A stretch of 38,472 nucleotides of DNA from Lactobacillus ultunensis DSM 16047 (GTDB lineage Bacteria > Bacillota > Bacilli > Lactobacillales > Lactobacillaceae): NCBI RefSeq assembly GCF_001436305.1, contig NZ_AZFO01000022.1:1-38472 (forward strand), given 5' to 3'. The position numbers and the translations under genes are program-made. The notes beneath the pieces are model-generated. The model did not search any database, had not been told where the DNA came from, and worked only from the letters and a program-made list of their open reading frames with translations. Each line of letters begins with the position of its first letter. Within the stretch, counting starts at the first letter, position 1. This document shows, in pieces, positions 24,501 through 36,500 of the stretch.

Positions 24501-27500
24501 CAATCTTGCTGGCTCTAATGGTGCACCAACTGGTGTCGGTACTTACTATTTGAAGATCAATGATACTGGTAAGCAAAATATTCAAAATTGGCTGAGGAGT
24601 AAGTTAGGTGATAAGTACTTCAACAGTTTAAAGTGGTCTCCTAGTTCATTTAGTGATGATAACTACGCTTCATTTAAGATTAACCAAGAAAAGGTTAAGT
24701 TTATTTTAGGTGGAGAAAGTTCTGGCGTTTATATTGGTTCAGCTCAAGCTATTAATAATATTAAATCTTTTGACAAGGGTGGCAGTATTTACTTCAAGAC
24801 TAATTATCCAGACTTCCAAAGTACTAATTTAGAAGCAGGCGATGTTGATTGGTACGATAGTTCAATGAATAAGTTGACTGGAGCCCCTACTGATGTTGGT
24901 ACTTACTACATTAAGTTGAAAGATAGCGTGATTAGTGATCTTAAAAATAAACTAATTCAAGCTGCAGGTTATGGCTTAGACGGTACAACACAAAATATTA
25001 CCTTTGAAGATAATGGAGTTGGTGGTCAAGCAACCTATAAGATCACTCCTTCATCAAATGTTGTAACTGTTTCTGGTACACAAACCAACGAATATAGTGG
25101 TAGCGAAATTAGTGTTGATTACCAAGCTGATGGAACTAACAGTGTCAAGGTTACTATTGCTAAGGCAACTGGTAATACTGATGGTAAAGTTGCAAGCTTG
25201 ACCGGAGTTACATTAACTTCAGGCGACTTCAAGATTGTTGATAATCCAGCTATTAATGTTGGCGATTACCACATTGTTTTAACCGATGCTGGTTTGAATA
25301 AGATTAAGAACGCTTTAGGTAGCAACTACGACATCACTAATGACGGTACAAAGTATGGTACGTTAACTATCACTCCAGCTGAAGCTTCTGCAAAATTAGC
25401 AGGTTCTAACCATAAAGATTACGATGGCAGTGCTGTAACTTTAACCGAAGTTAACAGTAGCACCGGTGATATTGAAGTCGCATTGACATATCCTGGTTCA
25501 ACTGCAGCTTCAACATACACGTTACATGCAGGGGACTACATCTGGTACAACGAAGATGGTTCTGAAGAATTAGCTAATAACGGAGCTGCTCCAACTAATG
25601 CCGGTACTTATACAATTAAATTAACTAACGCTGGAATCACTAATATTGAAAAAGCTATTAAGCAAAAGACTGATCCTAGTGGCGCAACTAAGTCTAATGT
25701 TAAATTTACTGATAAAGATGGCAACGGTACTATTCTCGGCTCAGCTAAATTTACTATTAATAAGCGTGCTTTAACTGATCTTACATTCTCTGGTTCAGAT
25801 TCTAAGACTTATGATGGTAGCGTAGGTACGATTGATCCAGCCAAGGCTAAGAACTGGACAGCTACAGGTTTGCAAAACAATGAAACTTTGAATGTTAGTG
25901 GCTTAACTGCTGATGACTTTAAGTGGGAAAGCGGCTCTGCTCCAACAAACAAAGGTGATTACAATATTGTTTTGAGCCAAAATGGTATTAATAAGTTATT
26001 ACAAAATAATAGTAATTACATCTTTAATTTAAATAGTGTTAAGATTGGCAGCCATGTAGTTTATACCATTAATCCTTCAAAGAACGTCGTAACTGTTTCT
26101 GGTACACAAACTAATGAATACACTGGTAGTGGAATTGGCGTTAATTACCAAGCTGATGGAACTAACAGTGTCAAAGTTACTATCGCTAAGGTAGCCGATA
26201 ACACTGATGGTAAAGCTGCAAGTTTAACGGGAGTTACCTTAACTTCAGGCGATTTCAAGATTGTTAATGATAGTGGCAATGATGTAACGGCTATAAATGT
26301 TGGTGACTATCGCATTGTTTTAACTGATGCTGGATTAAATAAGATCAAGAATGCCTTAGGTAACAATTACGATATCACTGAAGCCAGTGATAAGTACGGT
26401 AAGTTAACTATCACTCCAGCTGCTCAAATCAACATTCATTATGTTGATGTAACTGGTATCGCTAATAGTGCCAATTATGCAAGTCAAGGTAAGACTATTG
26501 ATAGTCAAGATAAGACTGTCACAAATGATCCAAATGCTGACTTCAGTTTGAGCGGTGTTTCAGATGCTTGGGACTACGGTAATGCAGATTGGGACTATGT
26601 AAGCAGCACTAATTTGACTAAGTTCCCTAACAATGGACAAACCACTACTGATGGCAACTACTACGTAGCTACTTACAATGTCTACTTAAAGGCAAAGGCT
26701 AATAATGATACTAAGACTTTGCATAAGACAGTTACCTATGTTGATGCAAATGGTAACCGTCTAGACGTAACTCAACCAACTGAAAGCAATTTAACTGTTA
26801 CTAAGACCCACAATCGTGGTGAATTTAACAGTAATGGTTCAGCTAAGTATGTTTGGACAATTTCCAACTTAGATAAGACAAGCTTTGATACTCTTGACTT
26901 CCCAGCTACATTGACTATTAAGGGCAAAACTGCTTACTTGAATTTGGATAGTAGTCATTTTGCCTACTCGCCAAATACTGGTTCAGCAATTAAGATTACT
27001 ACAGGATCTGATGGTCAAAAAGTTGTTACTCTTACTGCTGATCCTGATGCTGCTGATGGTACGATTTATAGCTTTACGCTTCCTTATGTAACGCCAGTAA
27101 TTACGCTTTCTGGCTCTGGAACTAAGGTCTACGGCAGTGCAGATACACCAACTGTAAAGCCAGCTTGGGATGAACAAGGTTTGTTGCCAAGTACTTCACT
27201 TGATACAAGTGGTTTGGTAAATGCTGATGGCACATTTAAGAGTCAGTACTTCACTTGGTATTTGCAAGGTGCTAACAATAATTTAACTGAAATAACCGGA
27301 ACACCAAAGAATGTTGGTACTTATGTCGTTAAATTGAATGCTGCTGGTTTGGCTAAATTGCAAGCTGACAATAGTAAGTATGCTGGTTTAACCAAGGATA
27401 ACTTCAGCGGTTCAATGACTTACACCATTACCCAAGCTGATGCTACTGCAACCCTTGGTGGATCTAACAGTAAGACTTATGATGGAGCAGCTGTAACTTT

Positions 27501-30500
27501 AGATGAAATTAACAGTAGAAATGGTGACATCAAGGTAACAGTTAGCTTCCCAGGTGTTACTGATGCACAAAAGACGATCACTTTAACAGCCAACGATTAC
27601 GTTTGGGATACGAGTGATGATCATGCACCAATTGATGCAAGTACCACACCTTACACGCTTAAATTAAGTATAACTGGTATTAGTCGGATTAAGAGCTTGA
27701 TTGAATCTGAAGCTGGCTCCGGTACCGATGCACAAGGCAACGAAGTGTCGAACGTTAAGTTTGCTGAAAATGCTGTTGGTGGTTCTGCTGAGTTTACGAT
27801 TAATGAAGGTACTGAAGATCGTTACATTCAATACCAATTTGTTGATGCTGATAAGAATGATTCAACAGTTGGTTCACCAGTTACTGTTTCAGGTAAAGCT
27901 GGTCAAAATGTCACAATTAGTGGATTAGATGTACCAACTCATTATGAATTGGCAACAGGTCAAACTATTCCAACAAGTATTACTTTCTTAGATCAATCAA
28001 CTGATAGTGCTAAACCAACAGTTGTTCAAATTAAGTTGGTTCATCAACATGGTGAGACTACTCAATATGAGACTCGTCAGATTACTGTTCATTATGTTTA
28101 TGGTGCTGGTGAACATGCTGGTCAAAAGGCCCATGATGATGCTGTTCTTGATGTTTACTACAAGAGAACTGGTGATACTGACTTAGTAACTAGCAAGATG
28201 GTTGATACAGCTCCATGGCTCTTTGACGGTAGTTACAATGCAGACGGATTTAGCAATGGCTATAAAGTTGTATCGGGAACTTGGACTTTGCCAACTTCAT
28301 GGAATCCGGTTGAGGCTGAAGTACCAACAATAGATGGCTATAAAGCATACTTAAATGGTGACTGGACAAAGAATAAAGATGATAAACAATCTACTGTTCC
28401 AGCCAATAAGTTTGTCTTTCCAAGTTACAATAACCCTGGAACTTCAGATACGAGTTTGAATTCAACTGCATATACCGATGCAGCAACTATTTATGAAGCT
28501 ACTCCAGAACATACAATTTACTATGTTCCAGCTGAACAAGTTGAAGGTCGAACAGTAACTGAACACTTCAAGAAATATGTCAGTGGCGACTTCAATGATC
28601 CAAATAGCTATACTGATGCAGATGTTGTAACTCTGCCAGATGGAACTAAGCAATCCTATGCTCAGATCAAAGTTTGGTATAAAAAGGATGCTACTGGTTT
28701 TGCAACCAATGGCAGTACCGATCCAAGTAAATGGAAAGCAACTTATGGCAGCTGGAAGTGGGATTCCACAGTTGGTGATGCATCTACACCAGGGTTTACC
28801 GTTATTTCTGGTAAAGGCTTATGGTCCGGTATTGCCAATGGTAGCGGTAACTCATGGGGGATTAGTTTTCCACCTTTAGATGGTTATAAAGCCATATCGT
28901 TAAAAGAAGACCTTAGCTATGGTAGCGGGACATTTGGTTCACCAATTAGTGGTGGATTTACTAATGCCACTGATCCGGCATGGTATTACCGGAATTCTTT
29001 GACTACCTTCTATATACCTAAGTCGTTATTAAGTAAAACTGTTACTAGAACGATTAAGATTACTAATCCGGATGGTACTGTTCGGTCTATTCCACAGAAA
29101 GTTACTTTTAATCGTGAAGCTCGATTAAATAATAATGACACAGTCGTTGTGCTTGGTGCCTTAAAGGATAATGTTTATCATTTCACTCCTGGTAATAATG
29201 TATGGAATTACAAATCAACTGATAGAGATGGCATTCCAACAGGTACCTGGGCTGAATATAACGTTACGAAGCCAGGGTACACCGCGCTTGTTGATGGAAA
29301 TGTAGCGACAAGTGTTACTGAAGCAACAGTTACACCAGATACTGCTGATTCTACTGTTGACGTAACTTACATAAAGAATTCTGGAACGATCACCATTAGT
29401 CATGATGAAGTTGATCAAACTTACACTGGGAATGCTGCTGATACAGTTATTCCAAGTGGCATAACACATGACATTCAGAAGAGTAATAATCTTTTAACTT
29501 GGCCTACTGGTGCTGAAAATGTAACTCTTGATAGCAGCGACTTCTCATTTGCCAATACGAATGGCGATATTCTGACCGATAAGCCAGTAAATGTTGGAAC
29601 TTACCATATTGTTTTGAATAAACAGGGTCTTGATAAATTTAAGAACCTTGATTCTAACTTTACTTGGAAGTATGATCCAAAGACTTCATATGTGGTTTAC
29701 AAGATTACCAAAGCTACACCACATGTTGCTTTCCAAGGTACAGGTTCTAAGACTTATGACGGATCAGCTTTGAGTAGTTCTGATTACAGCACTCAAATTG
29801 GTTTAGCAATAACTGATGCACCAAACGCTGGTAATGATCCAATTAGTTTAACTGCTGGTACAGATTATGTATGGACTAAGGGTAGTCATAAATACACCAC
29901 TGCACCTGTTGATGCTGGTGATTACACTATTGAATTAACTGATGCTGGTAAAAATAAGATCAAGGCAGCAACTGCTAATGGTGACAACCTTGATTGGGCT
30001 AATGCTGTTATTTCTGGTACTGGTACTTACACAATTAATAAGGCTGATGCCACTGTTAAGTTTGGTGGGGATGCTACTAAGACTTACGATGGTAGTGCAA
30101 TTAGCAACTATCAATTTAGTTACAATCCAACTGATGGTTTTAATGCTCCAGGTACCACAAGTACCAATTTTGCTTTAACTGCTGGTACTGACTACGTTTG
30201 GTACCAGACCGATAGCGAAGGTCACAAGACTGGCTGTGCTTTAACAAATGCTCCTGTTAATGTTGGTAATTACATTGTTGAGTTAACAACCGCTGGTATT
30301 AATAAGATCAAAGATATTAATAGCAGCAACTTGAACTGGACATCTATTACTGGAAGCGGGAATTATGACATTACTCCAGCTTCAGCTACAGCTACGATTG
30401 CTGGTAGCGCAACCGTTACCTATACTGGTTCACCTGCCGTGATTGATTATGGTTCAGCTTCTAGTCCAAATTACACAGTCACATTAAGCAATAATCAACA

Positions 30501-33500
30501 CTATACTTTACAAGCTGGTGATCTTGACTTTGTCGCTAACGATCACACTAATGCGAATAGCACCGGCTATGTTTTGAAATTAACTCAAGCTGGTTTGGAT
30601 CACATCAAAGCAGCTGAAGGAACAACTAACAGCAACTACACTTGGACATTTGATAGCACTGGTTCAAGTGCCAAGTTGATCGTTAAGAAAGCTGACGCTA
30701 CTTGGACATTATCTGGTGATAACAGCAGTCAATACACCAAGACTTATGATGGTCAGGATGTTTCAACAGCTGATACGGGTATGAAGGTAACGCTTGCTTA
30801 CCCAGATCCAGCTGGTAACAGTCATGATTACTTATTTGACACTTCTGATTATGAAATCAAAAACGCTGCAGGTACTGTAGTTTCTGAAATGAAGAATGCT
30901 GGCACCTACACGATTAGCTTGACTGAAAGTGGCATTAATAAAATCAAAGCTGTTCAAGCTGATAATCTTAACTGGTCAGGTTCTGGTCAGATTACCGTCA
31001 CAATCAATAAGAAGGCTTTAACTGATGTTTCCTTCTCTGGTTCAGATAGTAAGATGTACGATGGTACGGCAGGTGCAATTAATGCCGATAAGGCTGGAAA
31101 CTGGCAAGCAACGGGTTTAGTTTCTGGTGAAAACTTCAATGCAACTGGCTTAACTGATGCTGACTTCAAGTGGGACGGTTCAACTCCAACTGATGCTGGT
31201 AGTTATGAGATCGTTTTGAACGATGATGGTTTGCACAAGCTGCAAGCAAATAACGCCAACTATGACTTTAGCAAGGTTACTGGTCATATTGCTTACACGA
31301 TTGAGAAGGCTGATGCAACTTGGACTTTGTCTGGTGATAATAACAGTCAATACACCAAGACTTACGATGGTCAGGCTGTTTCAACGGCGGATATAGGCAT
31401 GAAGGTAACGCTTGCTTACCCAGATCCAGCTGGCAGCAGTCATAATTACTCATTTGCAAGTACCGATTATGAAATCAAGGACTCTGCAGGTACTGTAGTT
31501 ACTGAAATGAAGAATGCTGGTACCTACACGATTAGCTTGACCGAAAGTGACATCAATAAGATTAAGGCCATTCAAGCTGATAACCTTAACTGGTCAGGGT
31601 CTGGTCAAATCACGGTTAAAATCAATAAGAAGACCTTAACCGATGTTTCCTTCTCTGGTACAGATAGCAAGAAGTACGATGGTACAGCTGGAACAATCAA
31701 TGTAGATAAAGCAGGTAACTGGCAAGCAACTGGTCTGATTAGTGGTGAAAGCTTTAACGCCACTGGCTTGACTAATGCCGACTTCAAGTGGGACGGGTCA
31801 ACCCCAACTAATGCTGGTGATTACCAAATCATTTTGAATGATGATGGTTTACAAAAGCTACAGTCAATCAACGCTAACTATGACTTTAGCAAGGTAACTG
31901 GTCATATTGCCTACACAATTGAGAAGGCTAAGGCAACCATTAACTTGGCTGGTAGTCAAACTAAGGACTACAATGGTGAAGCTGGTACGATTGATGCATC
32001 TAACTTTACTCCAAGCGTAAAGACAGATAATGGAGTAGATTGGACGATTCCATCAACTACAACATTTGATAGCAATGACTTCATTTTTACCGATGATCAA
32101 GGCAATCAGATTACCGCACCTACAGCTCTTGGCGACTACCACGTTTACTTAAGCGCTAGTGGTTTGAACAAGATCAAGACTGATACTACTAACTATGATT
32201 GGGCTGATGGTTCTCTTGGTATTTACAAGATTCAAAAGAACAGTGATAGTACTGTTTCATTAACTGACGTTAGTGATGGTCAAAGTGAAACCTACAAGGG
32301 TTCTGCTTATGGCAATACTGATATTGATGTAAGTGACTACAAGCTGACTTTGCCAACTGGTTTCACTTACACCTTGCAAGCTAGCGATTTGGAATTTGTT
32401 CCAAGTACTGATGCCACAAATGTAGGTACTTACCATGTTGAGTTAAGTCAAGCAGGTAAAGATCACTTGAATGCCGCTGACCCAACACACTTTAGCTTCG
32501 ACTTTAGCAAGTTCAATGCAGGTGAAGGTACGTTTAAGATTACGAAGGCTTCAGCTTCCGCAGCCTTCTTAGGTAACGGTAGCAAGACTTATGATGGCAA
32601 TGCAATCAGTGGTTATGCACCAACGGTTTCAATTACCGCTCCAGGTGTTGTAGCTTCTGATAATCCTGCTTTGACTGCTGGTACAGACTATGTTTGGACC
32701 AAAGATGGTCACACTTACACTAGTGCTCCAGTAGATGCTGGCACTTACACAGTTGAATTAACTACTACTGGTAAGAACAAGATCAAGGAAGTCAACTCTG
32801 CTAACTTGACTTGGACTGATGCTGAAATTACAGGTACAGGAACTTATATCATTACCAAGGCTACGCCAACTGTTACTTTCCAAGGTGCAGGTTCTAAGAC
32901 TTACAACGGTTCAGCTTTAAATACTTCTGATTACACCACTCAAGTTGGATTAGCAATCACTGATGCACCAAACGCTGGAGAAAATCCAATTAGTTTAACT
33001 GCTGGTATAGATTATGTTTGGACTAAGGATGGTCATACATACACTACTGCACCTGTTGATGCAGGTACTTACACCATTGAATTAACTACTAATGGTAAGA
33101 ATAAGATTCATACCGCAACAGCGAATGGCGATAATCTTGATTGGCGTAATGCGGTTATTTCCGGTACAGGAACTTACAAGATTACCGAAGTAGCCGCAAC
33201 TGCTAATTTGTCAGGAGAAAATAATCGTGACTACAATGGCTCAGCTGTTTCAACTGCTGATTTGAACAACGGTGGCAATATCACAGTAACGATTGCTATT
33301 CCAAATAGTACCAAGACCATTTCTTACACTTTGCAAGATGATGATTACACTTGGACAGCTGGTTCTGCACCAACTGATCAAGGTAGCTACACTTTGTCAT
33401 TGAATAAAGCTAACGTATTGGCACACTTGAAAGCTCAGATCGCTGCAGATTCAACTTGGAAAGGCAACGTAGGTATTATTGCTTCTGCTTTGAGTGGTAC

Positions 33501-36500
33501 CGCAACATTTACGGTTAATAAGAAAGCTGCCACAGTTTCATTAACTGGATCTACTACTGTTACTTACGATGGCAATCAAGTTGAAACACCGCTTGCTCAA
33601 TTGAAAGACAAGATTAGTGGTACTGATTTAGTAAGTGGTCAAAGCTTAGACCTTTCAGGTTTAACTGCTGACGACTTTGATTGGTATGATGCATCTGGTG
33701 ATAAGCTGAATAATGCACCAACTGATCATGGTACTTACACAATTAAGTTGAACACAGCTGGCTTTGCTACCTTAAAGAATAAGAATACTAATTACAGTCT
33801 TTCTATTAAAGACGACCAAAATAGCTATAGTTATGAAATTAAGCAAGCTAAAGGTTCAGTAGCCTTAGATGGTTCACGGACTATCACTTTTGGTACTGCT
33901 GATCCAGATTACTACAAGCATTACAGTGTCACATTAACTACTGATCCAACTGCAATTCATGGCTTTACACCAAGTTATACTTTGCAAGCTGGCGATCTAG
34001 AATTCTCTAGCGACAATGGACGTACTTGGAGTACTTCTGTTCCAACAACCGTTGATACTTACCAAGTTAAGTTAAGCGATGCTGGACGCAACAATCTTAT
34101 TGCTGCTAACAAGGATAACGGTAATATTGACTGGCCAGCTAATAGCTTCACTGGCATTAAGACTTATATTATTGAAGCTGCTACTGCAACTGCTGCCTTA
34201 GGTGGTAACGCAAATATGACTTATGATGGTCAAGTTGCTGAGTTGAGCAACGTTAATAGTGGAAGTATCCAAGTTAATGTCACGATTCCAGGAACTACTG
34301 GTAATCATACTTACACTTTGCAAACTGGCGATTACACTTGGAACACGACCGGACGTGTAGCTCCAACTGATGCTGGTGATTACACAATTTCCTTTGACTT
34401 GACTGCAACTGGTAAGGCTCACTTAAAGAACTTTATCGATGGCATCGCAGGTGCAGGTAATGTAGATATTCCAGCTAGTGTTACTGGCACTGCCGACTTC
34501 AAGATTAAGCAATTAGCAATTACCGTTAATGAGGGCAATTCTGATGAAAAGACTTACGACAGTAATCCTGCTTCAATTAGTCTTGATACTTTGAAGAATA
34601 GTTTGAGCGGTAGTGGTTTAGTAAGTGGTCAAAACTTAGACACAAGTACTTTGACTGCAAGTGACTTTGATTGGTACCAAGGCACAACTAAGTTAACTGG
34701 TGCCCCAAGTGATGCTGGTGATTACACTATTAAGTTGAATGCTCATGGTTTACAAGCATTGCAAACTGCCAATAAGAATTACAGCTTCTCTGCAATAACT
34801 GGTGACTATGACTACACGATTAATCAGGCCAATGCCACAATTAAGCTTGATGAAGCAACTAACCAGCAAACAGCAACTTGGGATGGTAATAATATCAGCT
34901 TAGATTTAACTAAGTTCCAACCATCTATTACAACTGATAATAGTCACCAAGCAACAATTGATTTACCAAGTACTTTAACTTTGACTGCTGGTGACTATCA
35001 AATTACCCAAGATGGCACAGTTAAGACGCCTAAGGAACCTGGAACCTATACAGTTAAATTGACTGAACAAGGCTGGCAAAAAGTTCGGGATGCAATTACT
35101 GGTCATGATAATTACAACTGGAAGTCGACTGGCTCAGGTAAGTTGATCATTAATAAAGCTACTGCAACAGCTAAGCTAAGTGGTTCAGGCTCGGTTACTT
35201 ATACTGGTTCCATCGCTCAGATTCCATATCCTGGTAGTTATGAAATTACTTTGAGTAATGGTGAACGCTATATAGTTCAGTTTGGTGATCTTGAATTTAT
35301 TTCAGGAAATAATCCAGTTAATGTTGGCGATTATAGAGTTAAATTATCTAATGCTGGTTTGCGTCATATCTCTGAAGTAGAAGGTAATCATTATGATTAT
35401 ACGTATGATAATAGTACAGCTATTTTAAGTATTACTCCTGCTTCTGCTACTGCAACACTTGAGGGTACTGGTCAGCATGATTATGACGGTTCTGTTGCTT
35501 CCTTGAGTGAAGGTCGCTATAGTGTAGAATTAAGTAATGGTATGACTTACAATCTTCAACCAGGTGATTATACTTGGGCAACTGGCACAGTTCCAATTGC
35601 TGCTGGTACGTACAATATTAGTTTAACAACGCAAGGTAAGAATCATATTAATGCTTTGACAACTGTTGGCACTACAAATAATTATGATTGGACATTTGCA
35701 TCAAATGCTAACTTTAAGGTTGCTCAAATGCCGGTAACTATTACTGTTTCTAACAATGGTCGCAACGGACAAAGTGTTGTTTATGGTCAGCCAATGACAA
35801 TTGATCCAAGTCATTATCAAGTTATTATTACAACTGAAGATGGTCGGACTTTAACTGGTTGGACTCCTTTAGCTGGTGACCTCCAATTTGAGGGAGCTAC
35901 TCCAGTTAATGTTGGGGATCAATATAAGGTCATTTTATCAGAACAAGGTATGCGAGGTATTAAGGCAGAATTTGGTATAAGAAATTATACTTACAAGAAG
36001 ACTGGTAATGGTAACTTCACTGTAACGCCAGCTAAAGCAACCATCACTTTAATTGGTGATGATAATATGATTTACAGTGGTAACCCTGCAGGTCTAAATG
36101 CAAGTAAGTACAGATTAACTTTGCCTAGTGGATTTACTCATACATTGACGAATAGTGATTTACAATTTATTGATGCTAGAGGCAATCAGATTGATCCGCC
36201 AACTAATGTTGGTGACTATCATGTTGCTTTAACAACCACCACATTAAATGCAATTGAGGCTCTGGATGGTAATAATGGTAAGAACTATGAGTGGACAATT
36301 AAGCAAAACAGAGCCACTTACGAAATCAATAGGGCTTCAGAAATTATTATTCATTACCGCGATGTTAATGATGATAATGAACCAGAAAGTGGTTGGACAA
36401 GTACATCAGGTAAAGCTCTTGATCATGATCAAATTGTAGTCGGTACAGCTGGTGGTAGATTCAACTTGAATTCAGTCGGAGGTAAGTGGAATTACGTAGC

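Larger units (their letters stand above)
23985..36335 (+). repeat. Array of about 31 YDG/MBG-type beta repeats
   Basis: Units of about 100-115 residues share K-x-YDG-x near the start, a central GDY-x-W, APT(D/N)AG-x-Y-x-(I/V)-x-L, a G-x-x-K-(I/L) helix turn, and a terminal Y-x-I strand leading into the next unit. Landmark YDG-like positions include about 24337, 25418, 25808, 27478, 29750, 30080, 30740, 31060, 31360, 31675, 32590, 33560, 34220, 34555 and 35480. Two Mub-like blocks interrupt the series. Confidence 0.82.

Noticed and set aside
26983-31787. Minus-strand open frames within the adhesin gene
   Set aside because: They are short, lack ribosome sites and mirror the Ser/Thr/Asn codon bias of the repeats on the other strand.
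23985-36335. Repeated DNA as a CRISPR array
   Set aside because: The units are about 315 bases, diverged, in frame and translate to beta-domain repeats; no short identical repeats with spacers occur anywhere in the window.
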